19,954 nucleotides of DNA from Ruminococcus sp. GTDB taxonomy: Bacteria; Bacillota; Clostridia; Oscillospirales; Ruminococcaceae. The stretch lies in contig JAILFF010000253.1 of NCBI GenBank assembly GCA_024697705.1, positions 1 to 19,954 on the forward strand, given 5' to 3'. Below, piece by piece: positions 7,145-15,058 of this stretch. The notes beneath the pieces were generated by a model. It was not told the origin of the DNA. It searched no databases and worked only from the letters and a program-made list of their open reading frames with translations. The translations under genes and the position numbers were made by a program. Every line of letters begins with the position of its first letter. The stretch's first letter is position 1.

Positions 7145-8058
7145 TACTTGTTGTTACCCATCACTTTGACCATGACCGCCTTCTGCGCGTGCAGACGGTT
7201 CTCGGCTTCGTCAAAGATCTCGTCGGCGTGTTCCTCAAATACCTTGGTGGTGATCTCCTCCTCGCGGTGAGCGGGCAGACAGTGCTGTACCATAGCGCCG
7301 GGGTTGGCGGCTGCCATTACTTCGTCGTTTACCTGGAAGCCCTTAAACGCTATCTTGCGCTTTTCGGTCTCGGCTTCCTCGCCCATAGAAGTCCAAACGT
7401 CGGTGTAAATAACGTCCGCGCCCTTAGCGGCGGCGAGAATGTCGTCGGTCAGAATGAACTTGTCGCCGTAAGCCTTGGCAAATTCAAGCACCTGCGGGTC
7501 GGGCTGATAGTCCTTCGGGCAGGCTACTGCTACGGTCATGCCGACCTTCAAGCCGCCGACGATAAGCGAGTTCGCCATGTTGTTGCCGTCGCCGATGTAG
7601 GTAAGCTTCAAGCCGTCAAGTCTGCCCTTATGCTCGCGGATAGTCATAAGGTCGGCAAGCACCTGGCAGGGGTGGCAGAAATCGGTAAGACCGTTGATTA
7701 TCGGTATCGAGCCGTATTTCGCGAGATCTTCAACTTCCGTCTGCTCGAAGGTGCGGATCATGATGCCGTCGAGGTAGCGCGAAAGCACGCGGGCGGTGTC
7801 CTGAACGGGTTCGCCGCGCCCGATCTGTAAATCGCGGTTCGAGAGGAAAAGCGCCTGTCCGCCGAGCTGATACATACCCGTTTCAAAGCTCACGCGGGTA
7901 CGGGTCGAGGACTTCTGGAAGATCATGCCGAGGGTCTTTCCCGCCAGCAGCTTATGTTCGATGCCGTTCTTGTTCTCGTATTTGAGCTGATCGGCAAGGT
8001 TCAGTATTTCAAGTATTTCCTCTTTCGAGAGGTCAAGGAGTTTGAGTAAATGCTTCAT
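7144..8058 (-). CDS. argF: Ornithine carbamoyltransferase
   Basis: A 304-residue enzyme of normal OTCase length that joins carbamoyl phosphate to ornithine to give citrulline (cytosolic trimer). The carbamoyl-phosphate motif STRTR is at 51-55, HPCQ at 129-132, the ornithine loop DVWTSMGEE at 220-228, and the catalytic HCLP at 259-262. An in-frame extension reaches 8175, but it runs through the heptamer repeat and is not conserved in character. The ATG at 8058 has AAAGGA about 10 bases upstream and yields the canonical start MKHLLKLLDLSKEE. It follows the flavoprotein gene after an 82-bp gap filled by the repeat, and it overlaps the YcxB-like gene by one base. Confidence 0.97.
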   Translation of the reverse strand: MKHLLKLLDLSKEEILEILNLADQLKYENKNGIEHKLLAGKTLGMIFQKSSTRTRVSFETGMYQLGGQALFLSNRDLQIGRGEPVQDTARVLSRYLDGIMIRTFEQTEVEDLAKYGSIPIINGLTDFCHPCQVLADLMTIREHKGRLDGLKLTYIGDGNNMANSLIVGGLKVGMTVAVACPKDYQPDPQVLEFAKAYGDKFILTDDILAAAKGADVIYTDVWTSMGEEAETEKRKIAFKGFQVNDEVMAAANPGAMVQHCLPAHREEEITTKVFEEHADEIFDEAENRLHAQKAVMVKVMGNNK

Positions 8059-8081
8059 GTATGTTTGTCCTTTCAATAAAA

Positions 8082-8132
8082 GTTTACAGTGAAAAGTGAA
8101 TAGTGAATAGTTATGGTATCGGCTTCGCCGAT
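8082..8132. repeat. Heptamer repeat plus hairpin, copy 2
   Basis: Four heptamers (GTTTACA, GTGAAAA, GTGAATA, GTGAATA) and GTT at 8082-8112. A perfect hairpin follows: ATCGGC (8118-8123), loop TTC, GCCGAT (8127-8132). Number of units, phase, closing GTT and TTC loop match copy 1 at 2616. It fills the argF leader. On the operon strand the hairpin is not followed by a T-run. Confidence 0.7.
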
Positions 8133-8140
8133 GTTTATTT

Positions 8141-8608
8141 TTATTTTGCCTTGCAGGATAATTTATCTGCCGCAAGCTCGTAAACGGCGGTGGCTTTTAG
8201 CGTTTTTTCGTCAAAATCCCAATCTCCGCGCCCGGTGTTCTGTTTCATCAGCATATTCAGAGCGGCGGTTTTTTCGGCTTTTTCGGTAAGCACTTTGAGC
8301 CGCCCCGTGCCGATAACGCTCATGAACTCCGCACTGAAATCACAGGCGTTATCCGCTTCAAGCAGCTTGTACGCGCCGTCTATCTCAAAGCCGACGGTCG
8401 GTTCATTCTGCGCAAGCTCATACTTTCTGCCCGCCGCTGCGCCGTGAAAGTAAAACGTGTAATTACCGTTTGTAAGCGTATATCCGTAATTTACGGGAAC
8501 GATATAAATATCGCCGCCGTCAACGAAAGCGATGCGGATTATTTTTTCGTTTGCTATGAATTTCTCGATAACAGCAGGGTCGGTGATCTCACGGTCTTTT
8601 CGTCTCAT
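8141..8608 (-). CDS. Pyridoxamine 5'-phosphate oxidase-like FMN-binding protein (Nim-like)
   Basis: A 155-residue protein of the split-barrel flavin-binding fold. Typical features are the start MRRKDREITDPAVIEKFI, a strand run IIRIAFVDGGDIYIVPVNYGY, then YTFYFHGAAAGRKYELAQNE (the segment that contacts FMN phosphate in this family) and PTVGFEIDGAYKL. Relatives include NimA-type 5-nitroimidazole reductases and general flavin reductases; the substrate cannot be told from sequence. The ATG overlaps the methyltransferase stop by four bases (ATGA), indicating coupled translation. It sits between argD and argF with no obvious link to arginine synthesis. Confidence 0.85.
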   Translation of the reverse strand: MRRKDREITDPAVIEKFIANEKIIRIAFVDGGDIYIVPVNYGYTLTNGNYTFYFHGAAAGRKYELAQNEPTVGFEIDGAYKLLEADNACDFSAEFMSVIGTGRLKVLTEKAEKTAALNMLMKQNTGRGDWDFDEKTLKATAVYELAADKLSCKAK

Positions 8609-9414
8609 GATTTTTTCTCCAGTATGCAGAACGCCGCGTGGTGGAGTATCGAAAACTGTTCGGGTGCTTTGCTTTCAAGCAGCGCCATGTCGTCATTCTC
8701 CCACGCCGCAAGGTCTTCGGGGCTCATTGATACCGCCGTGCCGCGGCAGGCTTTGAGCCGTCCGTGCCAGCTTTGCCGCGTGAACGGAACATTTACGTCG
8801 AAGCCCTCGCGCTTTACTATATCGAAGCGTTCGAGCACCTCGTCGGGAATGTGTACCTCGCGGCGGGTGTAGCTGCAACCCGTCCAGTTTGGATTGTATT
8901 TCAGTATGAGCTTTTCGCACTCGCCCGCAAGCTCGTCGTCGAAGGGAAGCCAAGCCATTTCCATGACCGCAAGCTTTCCGCCCGAAACAAGCAGCCTGTC
9001 AAGCGTCGGAACAAGCGTTTTTGCGTCGAAGTACCAAAAGCACTGGCAAGCCGTCACCGCGTCGAAGCTGCCGTCGGGGAGGTCGATGTCCTCAGCCGCA
9101 GCACAGATAAATTCGATGTCCGTGCCGTCGGCAAGTTTTTTGGCCTGTTCTATCTGACCGCCCGAGATATCGCTGCCCGTCCATTTGCCGCCGAATCGCA
9201 GCATATTTCGCGGCAGAACGCCCGTTCCCGTGCCGAGATCGAGCACTCGTTGTCCCGCCGTGCCTATCCCGAAGGAATGGAGCCTTTCGTAAAACTCGGC
9301 GGGGTAGATATCGCGGTATTTCGCGTAGTCGTCAGAGGTCTTGCCCCAGTCGAACGCCGTGCGGAATTCCTCGGTCTTGAAGCCGTCTATCTTATCGCCC
9401 GAAATATTGTTCAT
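8605..9414 (-). CDS. Class I SAM-dependent methyltransferase
   Basis: A 269-residue methyltransferase. Motif I VLDLGTGTG is at 57-65. Acidic residues in WTGSDISGGQIEQAKK (motif II region), then AAAEDIDLPDGSFDAVTACQ (motifs III/IV) and GGKLAVMEMAWLPF (post IV), complete the Rossmann core. It resembles small-molecule (UbiE/TehB-like) methyltransferases; the acceptor is unknown. The start is set at 9414, where ATG overlaps the argD TGA (ATGA) and GGAGGT lies 7 bases upstream; a longer in-frame extension into argD is rejected. Both ends show ATGA overlaps (argD and the FMN protein), so this pair is translationally linked to argD. Confidence 0.9.
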   Translation of the reverse strand: MNNISGDKIDGFKTEEFRTAFDWGKTSDDYAKYRDIYPAEFYERLHSFGIGTAGQRVLDLGTGTGVLPRNMLRFGGKWTGSDISGGQIEQAKKLADGTDIEFICAAAEDIDLPDGSFDAVTACQCFWYFDAKTLVPTLDRLLVSGGKLAVMEMAWLPFDDELAGECEKLILKYNPNWTGCSYTRREVHIPDEVLERFDIVKREGFDVNVPFTRQSWHGRLKACRGTAVSMSPEDLAAWENDDMALLESKAPEQFSILHHAAFCILEKKS

Positions 9415-10589
9415 TTCAGTACCTCCGCGAGGATAGCCATGCCGCGGTCGATCTCCTCGTAGGAGATGTTGAGCGGCGGCAGGAAACGCAGCTTGGTCTT
9501 GGCGGTGAGTATCAGCAGACCCTTTTCGAGACAAGCCTTTGCGATGTCGCCCGCCTTCTTTGTTTTCAGCCGAACGCCGATCATCAGCCCGAGACCGTCA
9601 ACGCCCTCGACCTCGGGGATCTCGGCAAGCTTCTTGCGGAAGTATTCGCCCTTTTCCTGTATGCTCTTTGTGAAGCCGTCTTCGAGAACGGTGGCAAGCA
9701 CGGCGTTTCCGCCCGCGCAGGCGATGGGGTTCCCGCCGAAGGTCGAGCCGTGGGTGCCGGGGGTAAGCACGCCCGAGCATTTTTCCGTTGCAAGGCAAAC
9801 GCCTATCGGAATGCCGCCCGCAAGACCCTTTGCAATCGTGGTGAGGTCGGGCTTAACGCCGTACTGCTCGGAGGTGAGCAGAGTGCCCGTCCGTCCTACG
9901 CCTGTCTGTACCTCGTCGGCAATGGTGAGGATATCGTCCTTGGCGCACTCCTCAAAGATAGCGTTTACGAATTCCTTGGTCAGCGGAACAACGCCGCCCT
10001 CGCCCTGAACGAACTCGAACATAACGGCGCATACCTTGCCCTTGTTCTGCGCGAGCACGTTTTTAAGGTCGTAGATGTCGTTAGCCTTTGCGTTCACGAA
10101 GCCGGGCAGGAACGGGAAGAAGTAGTTGTGGAAAACGTCCTGACCCGTCGCCGAGAGCGTACCCATCGTCCGTCCGTGGAAGCTGTTTTCGAGGGTCACG
10201 ATGATGTTGCGCTCCGCGTCCGCGCCGTACTTGTCGAAGCTGTATTTCCTTGCGATCTTTATAGCGCACTCGTTAGCCTCCGCGCCGCTGTTTCCGAAGA
10301 ACATCTTGTCGTAGCCCGTCGTTTCGCAGAGAGTTTTGGCGAAATCAGCCTGAACCTTGGTGTAGTAATAATTCGAGGTATGCTGAATACTGTGAGCCTG
10401 TGCGCAGACAGCCTCGACCCATTTATCGTTGCAGTAGCCGAGAGAATTGGTGCCGATGCCCGAGCCGAAATCGGTGTACTGCTTGCCGTCCTCGTCGGTA
10501 GCGGTGCGTCCCTCGCCCTTTTCAAGCACAAGGTCGTACCGTCCGTATGAACCCATAACGTGTTCGTTGAATTTTTCAATAGTAGTCAT
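9411..10589 (-). CDS. argD: Acetylornithine aminotransferase
   Basis: A 392-residue PLP enzyme (class III aminotransferase) of normal ArgD length. It transfers an amino group from glutamate to N-acetylglutamate semialdehyde, giving N-acetylornithine. Visible motifs are FFGNSGAEANE (97-107, PLP phosphate contact), SFHGRTMGTLSATGQ (136-150), DEVQTGVGRTG (225-235, cofactor-ring aspartate) and TTIAKGLAGGIPIG with the Schiff-base lysine K254. The ribosome binding site is GAGGG about 8 bases before the ATG. It follows argB after 79 bp, the only arg-to-arg junction without an inserted gene. Succinyldiaminopimelate or other omega-amino substrates are possible, but the operon supports ArgD. Confidence 0.96.
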   Translation of the reverse strand: MTTIEKFNEHVMGSYGRYDLVLEKGEGRTATDEDGKQYTDFGSGIGTNSLGYCNDKWVEAVCAQAHSIQHTSNYYYTKVQADFAKTLCETTGYDKMFFGNSGAEANECAIKIARKYSFDKYGADAERNIIVTLENSFHGRTMGTLSATGQDVFHNYFFPFLPGFVNAKANDIYDLKNVLAQNKGKVCAVMFEFVQGEGGVVPLTKEFVNAIFEECAKDDILTIADEVQTGVGRTGTLLTSEQYGVKPDLTTIAKGLAGGIPIGVCLATEKCSGVLTPGTHGSTFGGNPIACAGGNAVLATVLEDGFTKSIQEKGEYFRKKLAEIPEVEGVDGLGLMIGVRLKTKKAGDIAKACLEKGLLILTAKTKLRFLPPLNISYEEIDRGMAILAEVLK

Positions 10590-10668
10590 TTTATTTACCC
10601 TCTTATCTTATCAATTGTCAAATAATATTTGTACGGGTAGGTGTAAGGTTTGTTCCCCGCCGTCTGAT

Positions 10669-11526
10669 TCATATAAACTCCGTACCCGCGCCCTCGTTGG
10701 AAAGCAGCTCAATGAGTATCGAGTGGGGAATACGTCCGTCGATGATCGTCGTGCGCTTTACGCCGCGTCTGACAGCCTCAACACAGCAGTCGATCTTGGG
10801 TATCATGCCGCCGCTGATGACGCCCGTGTTTTTGAGATACGGCACGTCGCTTACGTTTACCGAAGGGATAAGCGTCGAGGGGTCGTCCTTGTCCTGCAAC
10901 AGTCCCGCGATGTCGGTCATGAGGATAAGGCACTCGGCTCTGAGACAGCTTGCGATCCTTGCCGCCGCGGTGTCGGCGTTGATGTTGTAGCAGGTGCCGT
11001 CCGCAGAAGTCGCTACGGTCGAGATTATCGGCACATAGCCCGAGTTCAGCGCGTCGATTATCGGCTTGGTGGAAACGCTCTTTATCTGCCCGACGTAGCC
11101 CAGGTCAACGTCGCCGTCAAGCTTTTCCGCCATGAGTATCTGACCGTCGATGCCGCAGAGACCCAGCGCCTTTGCGCCGTGCAGCTGGAGCGCCAAAACA
11201 AGCTCCTTGTTGAGCTTTCCCGCGAGAACCATTTTCACGATGTCGATGGTCTCGGCGTCGGTGTAGCGCAGTCCGCCGATGAACTTGCTTTCGATGCCCA
11301 CGCGCTTGAGCATTGCGTTTATCTCGGGACCGCCGCCGTGAACGAGCACCACCTTGATGCCGACTTCGCTTAACAGCACGATGTCCTGCATAACGGCTTC
11401 TTTAAGCTCGTTGTTCGTCATGGCGTTGCCGCCGTACTTTACCACTACGACCTTGTCGTGGTATTTCTGTATGTAGGGCAGAGCGTCGATAAGTATCTGC
11501 GACCGTGTTTCGTTTGATATTTCCAT
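10669..11526 (-). CDS. argB: N-acetylglutamate kinase
   Basis: A 285-residue amino-acid kinase family enzyme that phosphorylates N-acetylglutamate. K30 in VVVKYGGNAM, the glycine loop VLVHGGGPEIN (61-70), the GGLRYTDAETIDIVKMVLAG stretch and the C-terminal TDIAGLLQDKDDPSTLI segment are typical. The N-terminal helix (about 1-25, SQILIDALPYIQKYHDK) is the type found in the hexameric, arginine-inhibited enzymes, so feedback control by arginine is plausible (inference). AAAGGAAG lies about 9 bases before the ATG. It starts 14 bp after the toxin gene ends. Confidence 0.97.
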   Translation of the reverse strand: MEISNETRSQILIDALPYIQKYHDKVVVVKYGGNAMTNNELKEAVMQDIVLLSEVGIKVVLVHGGGPEINAMLKRVGIESKFIGGLRYTDAETIDIVKMVLAGKLNKELVLALQLHGAKALGLCGIDGQILMAEKLDGDVDLGYVGQIKSVSTKPIIDALNSGYVPIISTVATSADGTCYNINADTAAARIASCLRAECLILMTDIAGLLQDKDDPSTLIPSVNVSDVPYLKNTGVISGGMIPKIDCCVEAVRRGVKRTTIIDGRIPHSILIELLSNEGAGTEFI

Positions 11527-11540
11527 TTCTATTACTTCCT

Positions 11541-11867
11541 TTATGCTTGATTGTAAGCTATTTTATTTGGGTCGCGCTTACCGTAATAAACGCGAACAAT
11601 TGTGACTGTTTCAAGTTCATCATTTACACTGTACAAAGCGTTGTAATTGGCAGCAGTAAGAAATCTGAATTTTGAATCTTTAAAAGCTTCAAATTCATAT
11701 TCGGGACAACTGTAAGGAAAATCCGCTAAATAATCTATTGCTTTTCTGATCGTTTTGATCTTTTGGCTCGCAATAGATTTATTTAGTGTTAATGAATAAA
11801 GATATGAAGCTATATCTTTTAAGTCCTCTATCGCTGTTTTTGAATAAAGAATTCTGTACCGGTTCAT
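11541..11867 (-). CDS. RelE/ParE-family toxin
   Basis: A 108-residue protein of the RelE/ParE fold. It has an N-terminal strand plus helical hairpin (YRILYSKTAIEDLKDIASYL), a basic middle (KIKTIRKAIDYLADFP), then FRFLTAANYNALYSVND and the terminal strands VTIVRVYYGKRDP, which match the ParE/RelE pattern with its late R-V-Y-x-G-x-R-D. Targets of the family are mRNA on the ribosome (RelE) or gyrase (ParE); the sequence alone does not separate them. The ATG overlaps the antitoxin stop by four bases. The DNA is visibly more AT-rich than the arg genes, which suggests acquisition. It sits inside the arginine operon, directly upstream of argB. Confidence 0.85.
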   Translation of the reverse strand: MNRYRILYSKTAIEDLKDIASYLYSLTLNKSIASQKIKTIRKAIDYLADFPYSCPEYEFEAFKDSKFRFLTAANYNALYSVNDELETVTIVRVYYGKRDPNKIAYNQA

Positions 11868-12175
11868 AACGATTCAATAAACCTTTCAATTTCATCGTAG
11901 GCTTCTTCATCGGTATAAACCCTGCCGTTTTCCATATCGTCCAACCCTTTTTTTATTTCAGCCATAAATTGCTCGGCCGTGAGCTCGTCGGCATTGAGAG
12001 GTTTACGGATATACTTTTTTTGTTCAAAAGGCAGCTCCTGCTTTCTTGCGGTTCTTGCAAAAATCCCCGCAATGAGTTCTTCAACCGTTATTCCGGAGCG
12101 TTCGAGTATTTCTTCCGCTTTTTTCAGCGTTTCGCTATCAATTATCTTTTGCAGGTTGATTTCAGTTGTCATCAT
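11864..12175 (-). CDS. RelB/DinJ-like antitoxin
   Basis: A 103-residue acidic protein. The first half carries a short ribbon-helix-helix-like segment (TEINLQKIIDSETLKKAEEILERSG then ITVEELIAGIFARTA), as in RelB/DinJ antitoxins, where it binds operator DNA and dimerises. The C-terminal half (ADELTAEQFMAEIKKGLDDMENG) is acidic and probably wraps the toxin. GGAGG lies just upstream of a double ATG; the second ATG (12172) has the better spacing. It overlaps the end of the preceding hypothetical gene by 14 bp and the toxin start by four. Confidence 0.82.
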   Translation of the reverse strand: MMTTEINLQKIIDSETLKKAEEILERSGITVEELIAGIFARTARKQELPFEQKKYIRKPLNADELTAEQFMAEIKKGLDDMENGRVYTDEEAYDEIERFIESL

Positions 12176-12725
12176 TTAACCTCCAATCTGCCTCCGTCAG
12201 GCAGGCAACGGTCTTTCTTTTTGTGAATACCGACTTGAGAGACTGTATCTGCTCGCTTTTTGTGTGAAAGCGTATGTCGCTTTCTTCGAGCTTTCTGCCG
12301 TACATATTGCAGACGACCATATAGATACTGCCCTTCTTGCAGCATACGCGGAAATCCTTTACCTTCCCGCCATAGCCGCCTATGGTATTTAATATTTTCT
12401 GTCCTATGGGGCTTTCGGGTGTGATACTGTCGGGGAGCGTCAAGACCTCCGTTTCGGATATTTTTTCGGCTTCTCTCCATATCGTTTGACAGCAGGAGAC
12501 ACCCATCTCGTAATTGCTGCCCGCCGTATAGTTTGCTGCCATCTGAAATGCTGTGAACGCAAGTGACGCGAACAGTACAAGCAGTACGATAATTACGGTG
12601 ATGAGCCGTCTTCGTCGCTTGCAGCGCTTATTTCGGTCGAGAAGCTGATCTTCCGTCGGCGGCTGTGTCACGGGTATCCCGCCGCAGTCGATCTGATATT
12701 TATCTTTATCAAGCTTGATTTTCAT
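12162..12725 (-). CDS. Single-helix membrane protein, function unknown
   Basis: A 187-residue protein I do not recognise. The N-terminus (1-40) is charged and ends in an Arg/Lys cluster (KRCKRRRR). One membrane helix (about 41-63) follows, then an outside domain with four cysteines (CC in GVSCCQTIW, CC in VCCKKGS) plus further single ones, which could form disulfides. It begins 6 bp after the argJ stop with no clear ribosome binding site, so it is likely translated by reinitiation after argJ. Its 3' end overlaps the antitoxin start by 14 bp, which hints that it and the toxin-antitoxin pair share one transcript with argJ. Confidence 0.7.
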   Translation of the reverse strand: MKIKLDKDKYQIDCGGIPVTQPPTEDQLLDRNKRCKRRRRLITVIIVLLVLFASLAFTAFQMAANYTAGSNYEMGVSCCQTIWREAEKISETEVLTLPDSITPESPIGQKILNTIGGYGGKVKDFRVCCKKGSIYMVVCNMYGRKLEESDIRFHTKSEQIQSLKSVFTKRKTVACLTEADWRLNDDN

Positions 12726-12731
12726 TGTTTA

Positions 12732-14024
12732 TCAGGTGCGATAATCGCCGTTGATCTTTACATAATCGTAGGTGAGGTCGCAGCCCCATGCAATGGCTGT
12801 TTCAGTACCCCTGTGAAGATCGGCGTAGATCTCTATCTCGTCCTGAGAGAGTATCTCCTTTGCAAGCTCCTCGTCGAATTTCAGACCGAGTCCCTTTTCG
12901 CAGACGAGTATCTTTTTGCCGTTTGCTATGTAGTAAACGTCGGCTTCGGTAACGTCACAGTCGGTCTCGGCATAGCCCATAGCGCAGAGGATACGTCCGC
13001 AGTTCGCGTCAGCGCCGTACATAGCGCACTTTACGAGCGGCGAGCGGATAACGCTCTTGGCGATAACGATAGCCGTGTCCTGATCGGGAGCGCCGCTGCA
13101 AACGCAGGTCACGAGCTTTGTAGCGCCCTCGCCGTCCTTAGCAAGCATTCTCGTAAGATTCGCCATTACCTGATAGAGCGCGTCGCGGAGGGTATCGAAG
13201 TCCTTGCCCTCGGCGGTGATCTCCGCGTTGCCCGCAAGTCCGCTGGACATCAGCATACAGGTGTCGTTCGTGGATTGATCGCCGTCAACCGAAAGGCAGT
13301 TGTACGTCACCTTTACTACCTCGCTCAGCGCCTTTTGCAGCATCTCGGAGCTTGCCGCGCAGTCGGTGGTAATGAAGTTGAGCGTCGTCGCCATGTTCGG
13401 GTGGATCATTCCGCTGCCCTTTGCCATGCCGCCGATGAAACATTCTTTGCCGCCCGCAGTGAATTTTACGGCGTATTCTTTCTTGACCGTATCGGTGGTC
13501 ATGATAGCGGTGGCGGCTGCTTCGTTGCCCGTGTAGGAAAGCCCATTGAAAAGCGGGTCGATAGCTTTCTTGATCGGTTCAAGCGGAAGCACCTGACCGA
13601 TAACGCCCGTGCTGGCAACTATGACCATATCGGAGGAAATACCGAGCTTATCGGCGACAAGTCCGCACATAGCCCTTGCCTTTTCCTCGCCGTCGCCGTT
13701 GCAGGTGTTGGCGTTGCCCGAGTTTACTATCACGGCTCTTGCTTTTCCGCCGCTTGCCGCAAGATTATTCTTTGTAACGACAACGGGAGCGCCCTTGACC
13801 TTGTTAGAGGTATAAACGCCCGCAGTGTTGCAGGGGGCGTCCGCGACCATAAGCGCGATATCGTTCTTCTGTCCGGGCAGAGGGCTTTCGTTTCCGTCCG
13901 CGCCCGTCTTCATAAAAGCTTTAATGCCGCAGTAATAGCCGCTTGCCTTGAAGCCCTTTGCCGCGCACACGCCGCCTTCGGTAAATTCAAAGCTGCCGTA
14001 ATTTTCCGATATGATCTGTTTCAT
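12732..14024 (-). CDS. argJ: Glutamate N-acetyltransferase / ornithine acetyltransferase
   Basis: A 430-residue ArgJ, slightly longer than the common 390-410. It moves the acetyl group from N-acetylornithine to glutamate, closing the acetyl cycle; bifunctional forms also acetylate glutamate from acetyl-CoA. The self-cleavage site is seen as KGSGMIHPNMATTL (202-215), with T213 as the new N-terminal nucleophile of the beta chain. TSNKVKGAPVVVTK and VNSGNANTCNG (101-110) are also classic. AGAGGT lies 7-8 bases before the ATG. No argA or argE is seen in the window, so ArgJ is probably the entry and exit point of the cycle (inference). Confidence 0.97.
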   Translation of the reverse strand: MKQIISENYGSFEFTEGGVCAAKGFKASGYYCGIKAFMKTGADGNESPLPGQKNDIALMVADAPCNTAGVYTSNKVKGAPVVVTKNNLAASGGKARAVIVNSGNANTCNGDGEEKARAMCGLVADKLGISSDMVIVASTGVIGQVLPLEPIKKAIDPLFNGLSYTGNEAAATAIMTTDTVKKEYAVKFTAGGKECFIGGMAKGSGMIHPNMATTLNFITTDCAASSEMLQKALSEVVKVTYNCLSVDGDQSTNDTCMLMSSGLAGNAEITAEGKDFDTLRDALYQVMANLTRMLAKDGEGATKLVTCVCSGAPDQDTAIVIAKSVIRSPLVKCAMYGADANCGRILCAMGYAETDCDVTEADVYYIANGKKILVCEKGLGLKFDEELAKEILSQDEIEIYADLHRGTETAIAWGCDLTYDYVKINGDYRT

Positions 14025-14075
14025 GATAATTACCTCTTTTTTTGTATTATATTAGCTGCCTAAAAATTATCGTTT

Positions 14076-14864
14076 TTACTGTGTGAATTTGAAGCCCGCG
14101 GGTATCATGATCTCGGGGCAGTTGGGCTCAAAGCTCTTGACCTTTGCAAGATGTCCGTCGTACTGAGCTTCCACGAGCATACCGTTCTTATCGTAGTAGA
14201 ATTCGTATACCACGTTTTCCATCATGAATTTTTCGACGGTGATGCCTGTCTCGGAGTTGGTGGCGTAGCCGTAATATACAGCCGTTTCGAGATCGTCTAT
14301 GCCGTAAAACAATTTGCTTGCCATCTGCTGATCGAGCAGGTTGTTTTCATAATCGGCGTCAACGTCGAGCAGCACGGTATAGGTGAACGTATTCCAGTCG
14401 AGCCCGAAAGCCACATAGTGTTTCTGCGTATCGCGCAGGTAATAGATATCCGAGGAGTAGTTAAGGCTTTTCGGGTCGTCGAGTTTTTGCTGATGTCGGT
14501 CTCTGCCCCTGATCTCGTTCTTTTCCTCGTACCAGAAGTACCATTTCCCGTCGTCGCCTTTTTCGAGGAATCTGACCTCCGAGACGAAATTTCTCTGTGA
14601 GATAAGAGCGTTCCATTTGTTCGTCAGCGAATCGCGGAAATACTGATCGACCAGACCGTATTCGTTAGCTTTTACGGGTTTTTGTGAATTCGGGTCGGAT
14701 TCCTCCGGAGCGGTAGTAAGTGCGAACGGGGATTCGGTCTCGGTATCCTCTATCCTTGTGGCAGTGGTAAATTCCGCCGGCTCCTTTGATATTTCGATCT
14801 TATTTCCGGCGCACCCGGTAAGAATCAGTGCAGCGGCAAGTATCGCTATCGGTTTTTTGTTCAT
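14076..14864 (-). CDS. Putative lipoprotein, function unknown
   Basis: A 262-residue protein with a lipoprotein signal: MNKKPIAILAAALILTGC, lipobox LTGC with C18 as the lipidated cysteine. A Ser/Thr/Glu-rich linker (about 20-65) and a soluble extracytoplasmic domain follow, rich in Tyr/Asp (YYLRDTQKHYVAFGLDWNTF, then VLLDVDADYENN). I cannot assign the domain. The start was chosen at 14864 because it opens the signal peptide and has AGGAG about 11 bases upstream; the in-frame extension to 14948 would bury the signal. It lies 51 bp ahead of argJ, after the AGATAAA palindromic repeat. Confidence 0.8.
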   Translation of the reverse strand: MNKKPIAILAAALILTGCAGNKIEISKEPAEFTTATRIEDTETESPFALTTAPEESDPNSQKPVKANEYGLVDQYFRDSLTNKWNALISQRNFVSEVRFLEKGDDGKWYFWYEEKNEIRGRDRHQQKLDDPKSLNYSSDIYYLRDTQKHYVAFGLDWNTFTYTVLLDVDADYENNLLDQQMASKLFYGIDDLETAVYYGYATNSETGITVEKFMMENVVYEFYYDKNGMLVEAQYDGHLAKVKSFEPNCPEIMIPAGFKFTQ

Positions 14865-14938
14865 TCTTATCAGTACTCCTATTATTCTGAAATTTATAGT
14901 AAGCGGTTTTCCGCAGTGTGTTCTTGATAATAATATGT

Positions 14939-15040
14939 AAATGAGCATTTGTAAATAAGATAAAAGATAAGAGATAAAAGATAAAAGATATATCCTAAAC
15001 CTGATATTTCACCGTATCATATCTTTTATCTATTATCTTT
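14939..15040. repeat. AGATAAA-type palindromic repeat, copy 2
   Basis: Opens with AAATGAGCATTT (14939-14950), then tandem AGATAAA-like words to about 14993. After a short unique loop comes the inverted arm ATATCTTTTATCTATTATC (15019-15037). Positions 15013-15040 repeat 11-38 with one mismatch. The arms can fold into a long A/T-only stem. It fills the gap between the transglutaminase-like gene (whose stop codon is at 15059-15061) and the lipoprotein gene. Confidence 0.75.
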
Positions 15041-15058
15041 TCTCTGCTATCTTAGGTT

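Noticed and set aside
8118..8132. Terminator before argF
   Set aside because: The hairpin is perfect but has no T-run on the operon strand and forms part of the dispersed heptamer element.
8059..8175. N-terminal extension of argF
   Set aside because: The extra 39 codons translate the heptamer repeat; the internal ATG has a good ribosome binding site and gives the family's usual N-terminus.
10616..10621. TTGACA (minus strand) as -35 of an argD promoter
   Set aside because: No acceptable -10 at 16-18 bases; that position falls on the ribosome binding site just before the start codon.
11839..11856. TGAATAAAGAATTC as an ArgR box
   Set aside because: Matches the arginine box only loosely and lies inside the toxin coding region; no other convincing ArgR site was found.
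12813..14063. 416-codon open frame opposite argJ
   Set aside because: Antisense shadow of a clear argJ; the translation has no recognisable motif and the frame has no plausible ribosome binding site.
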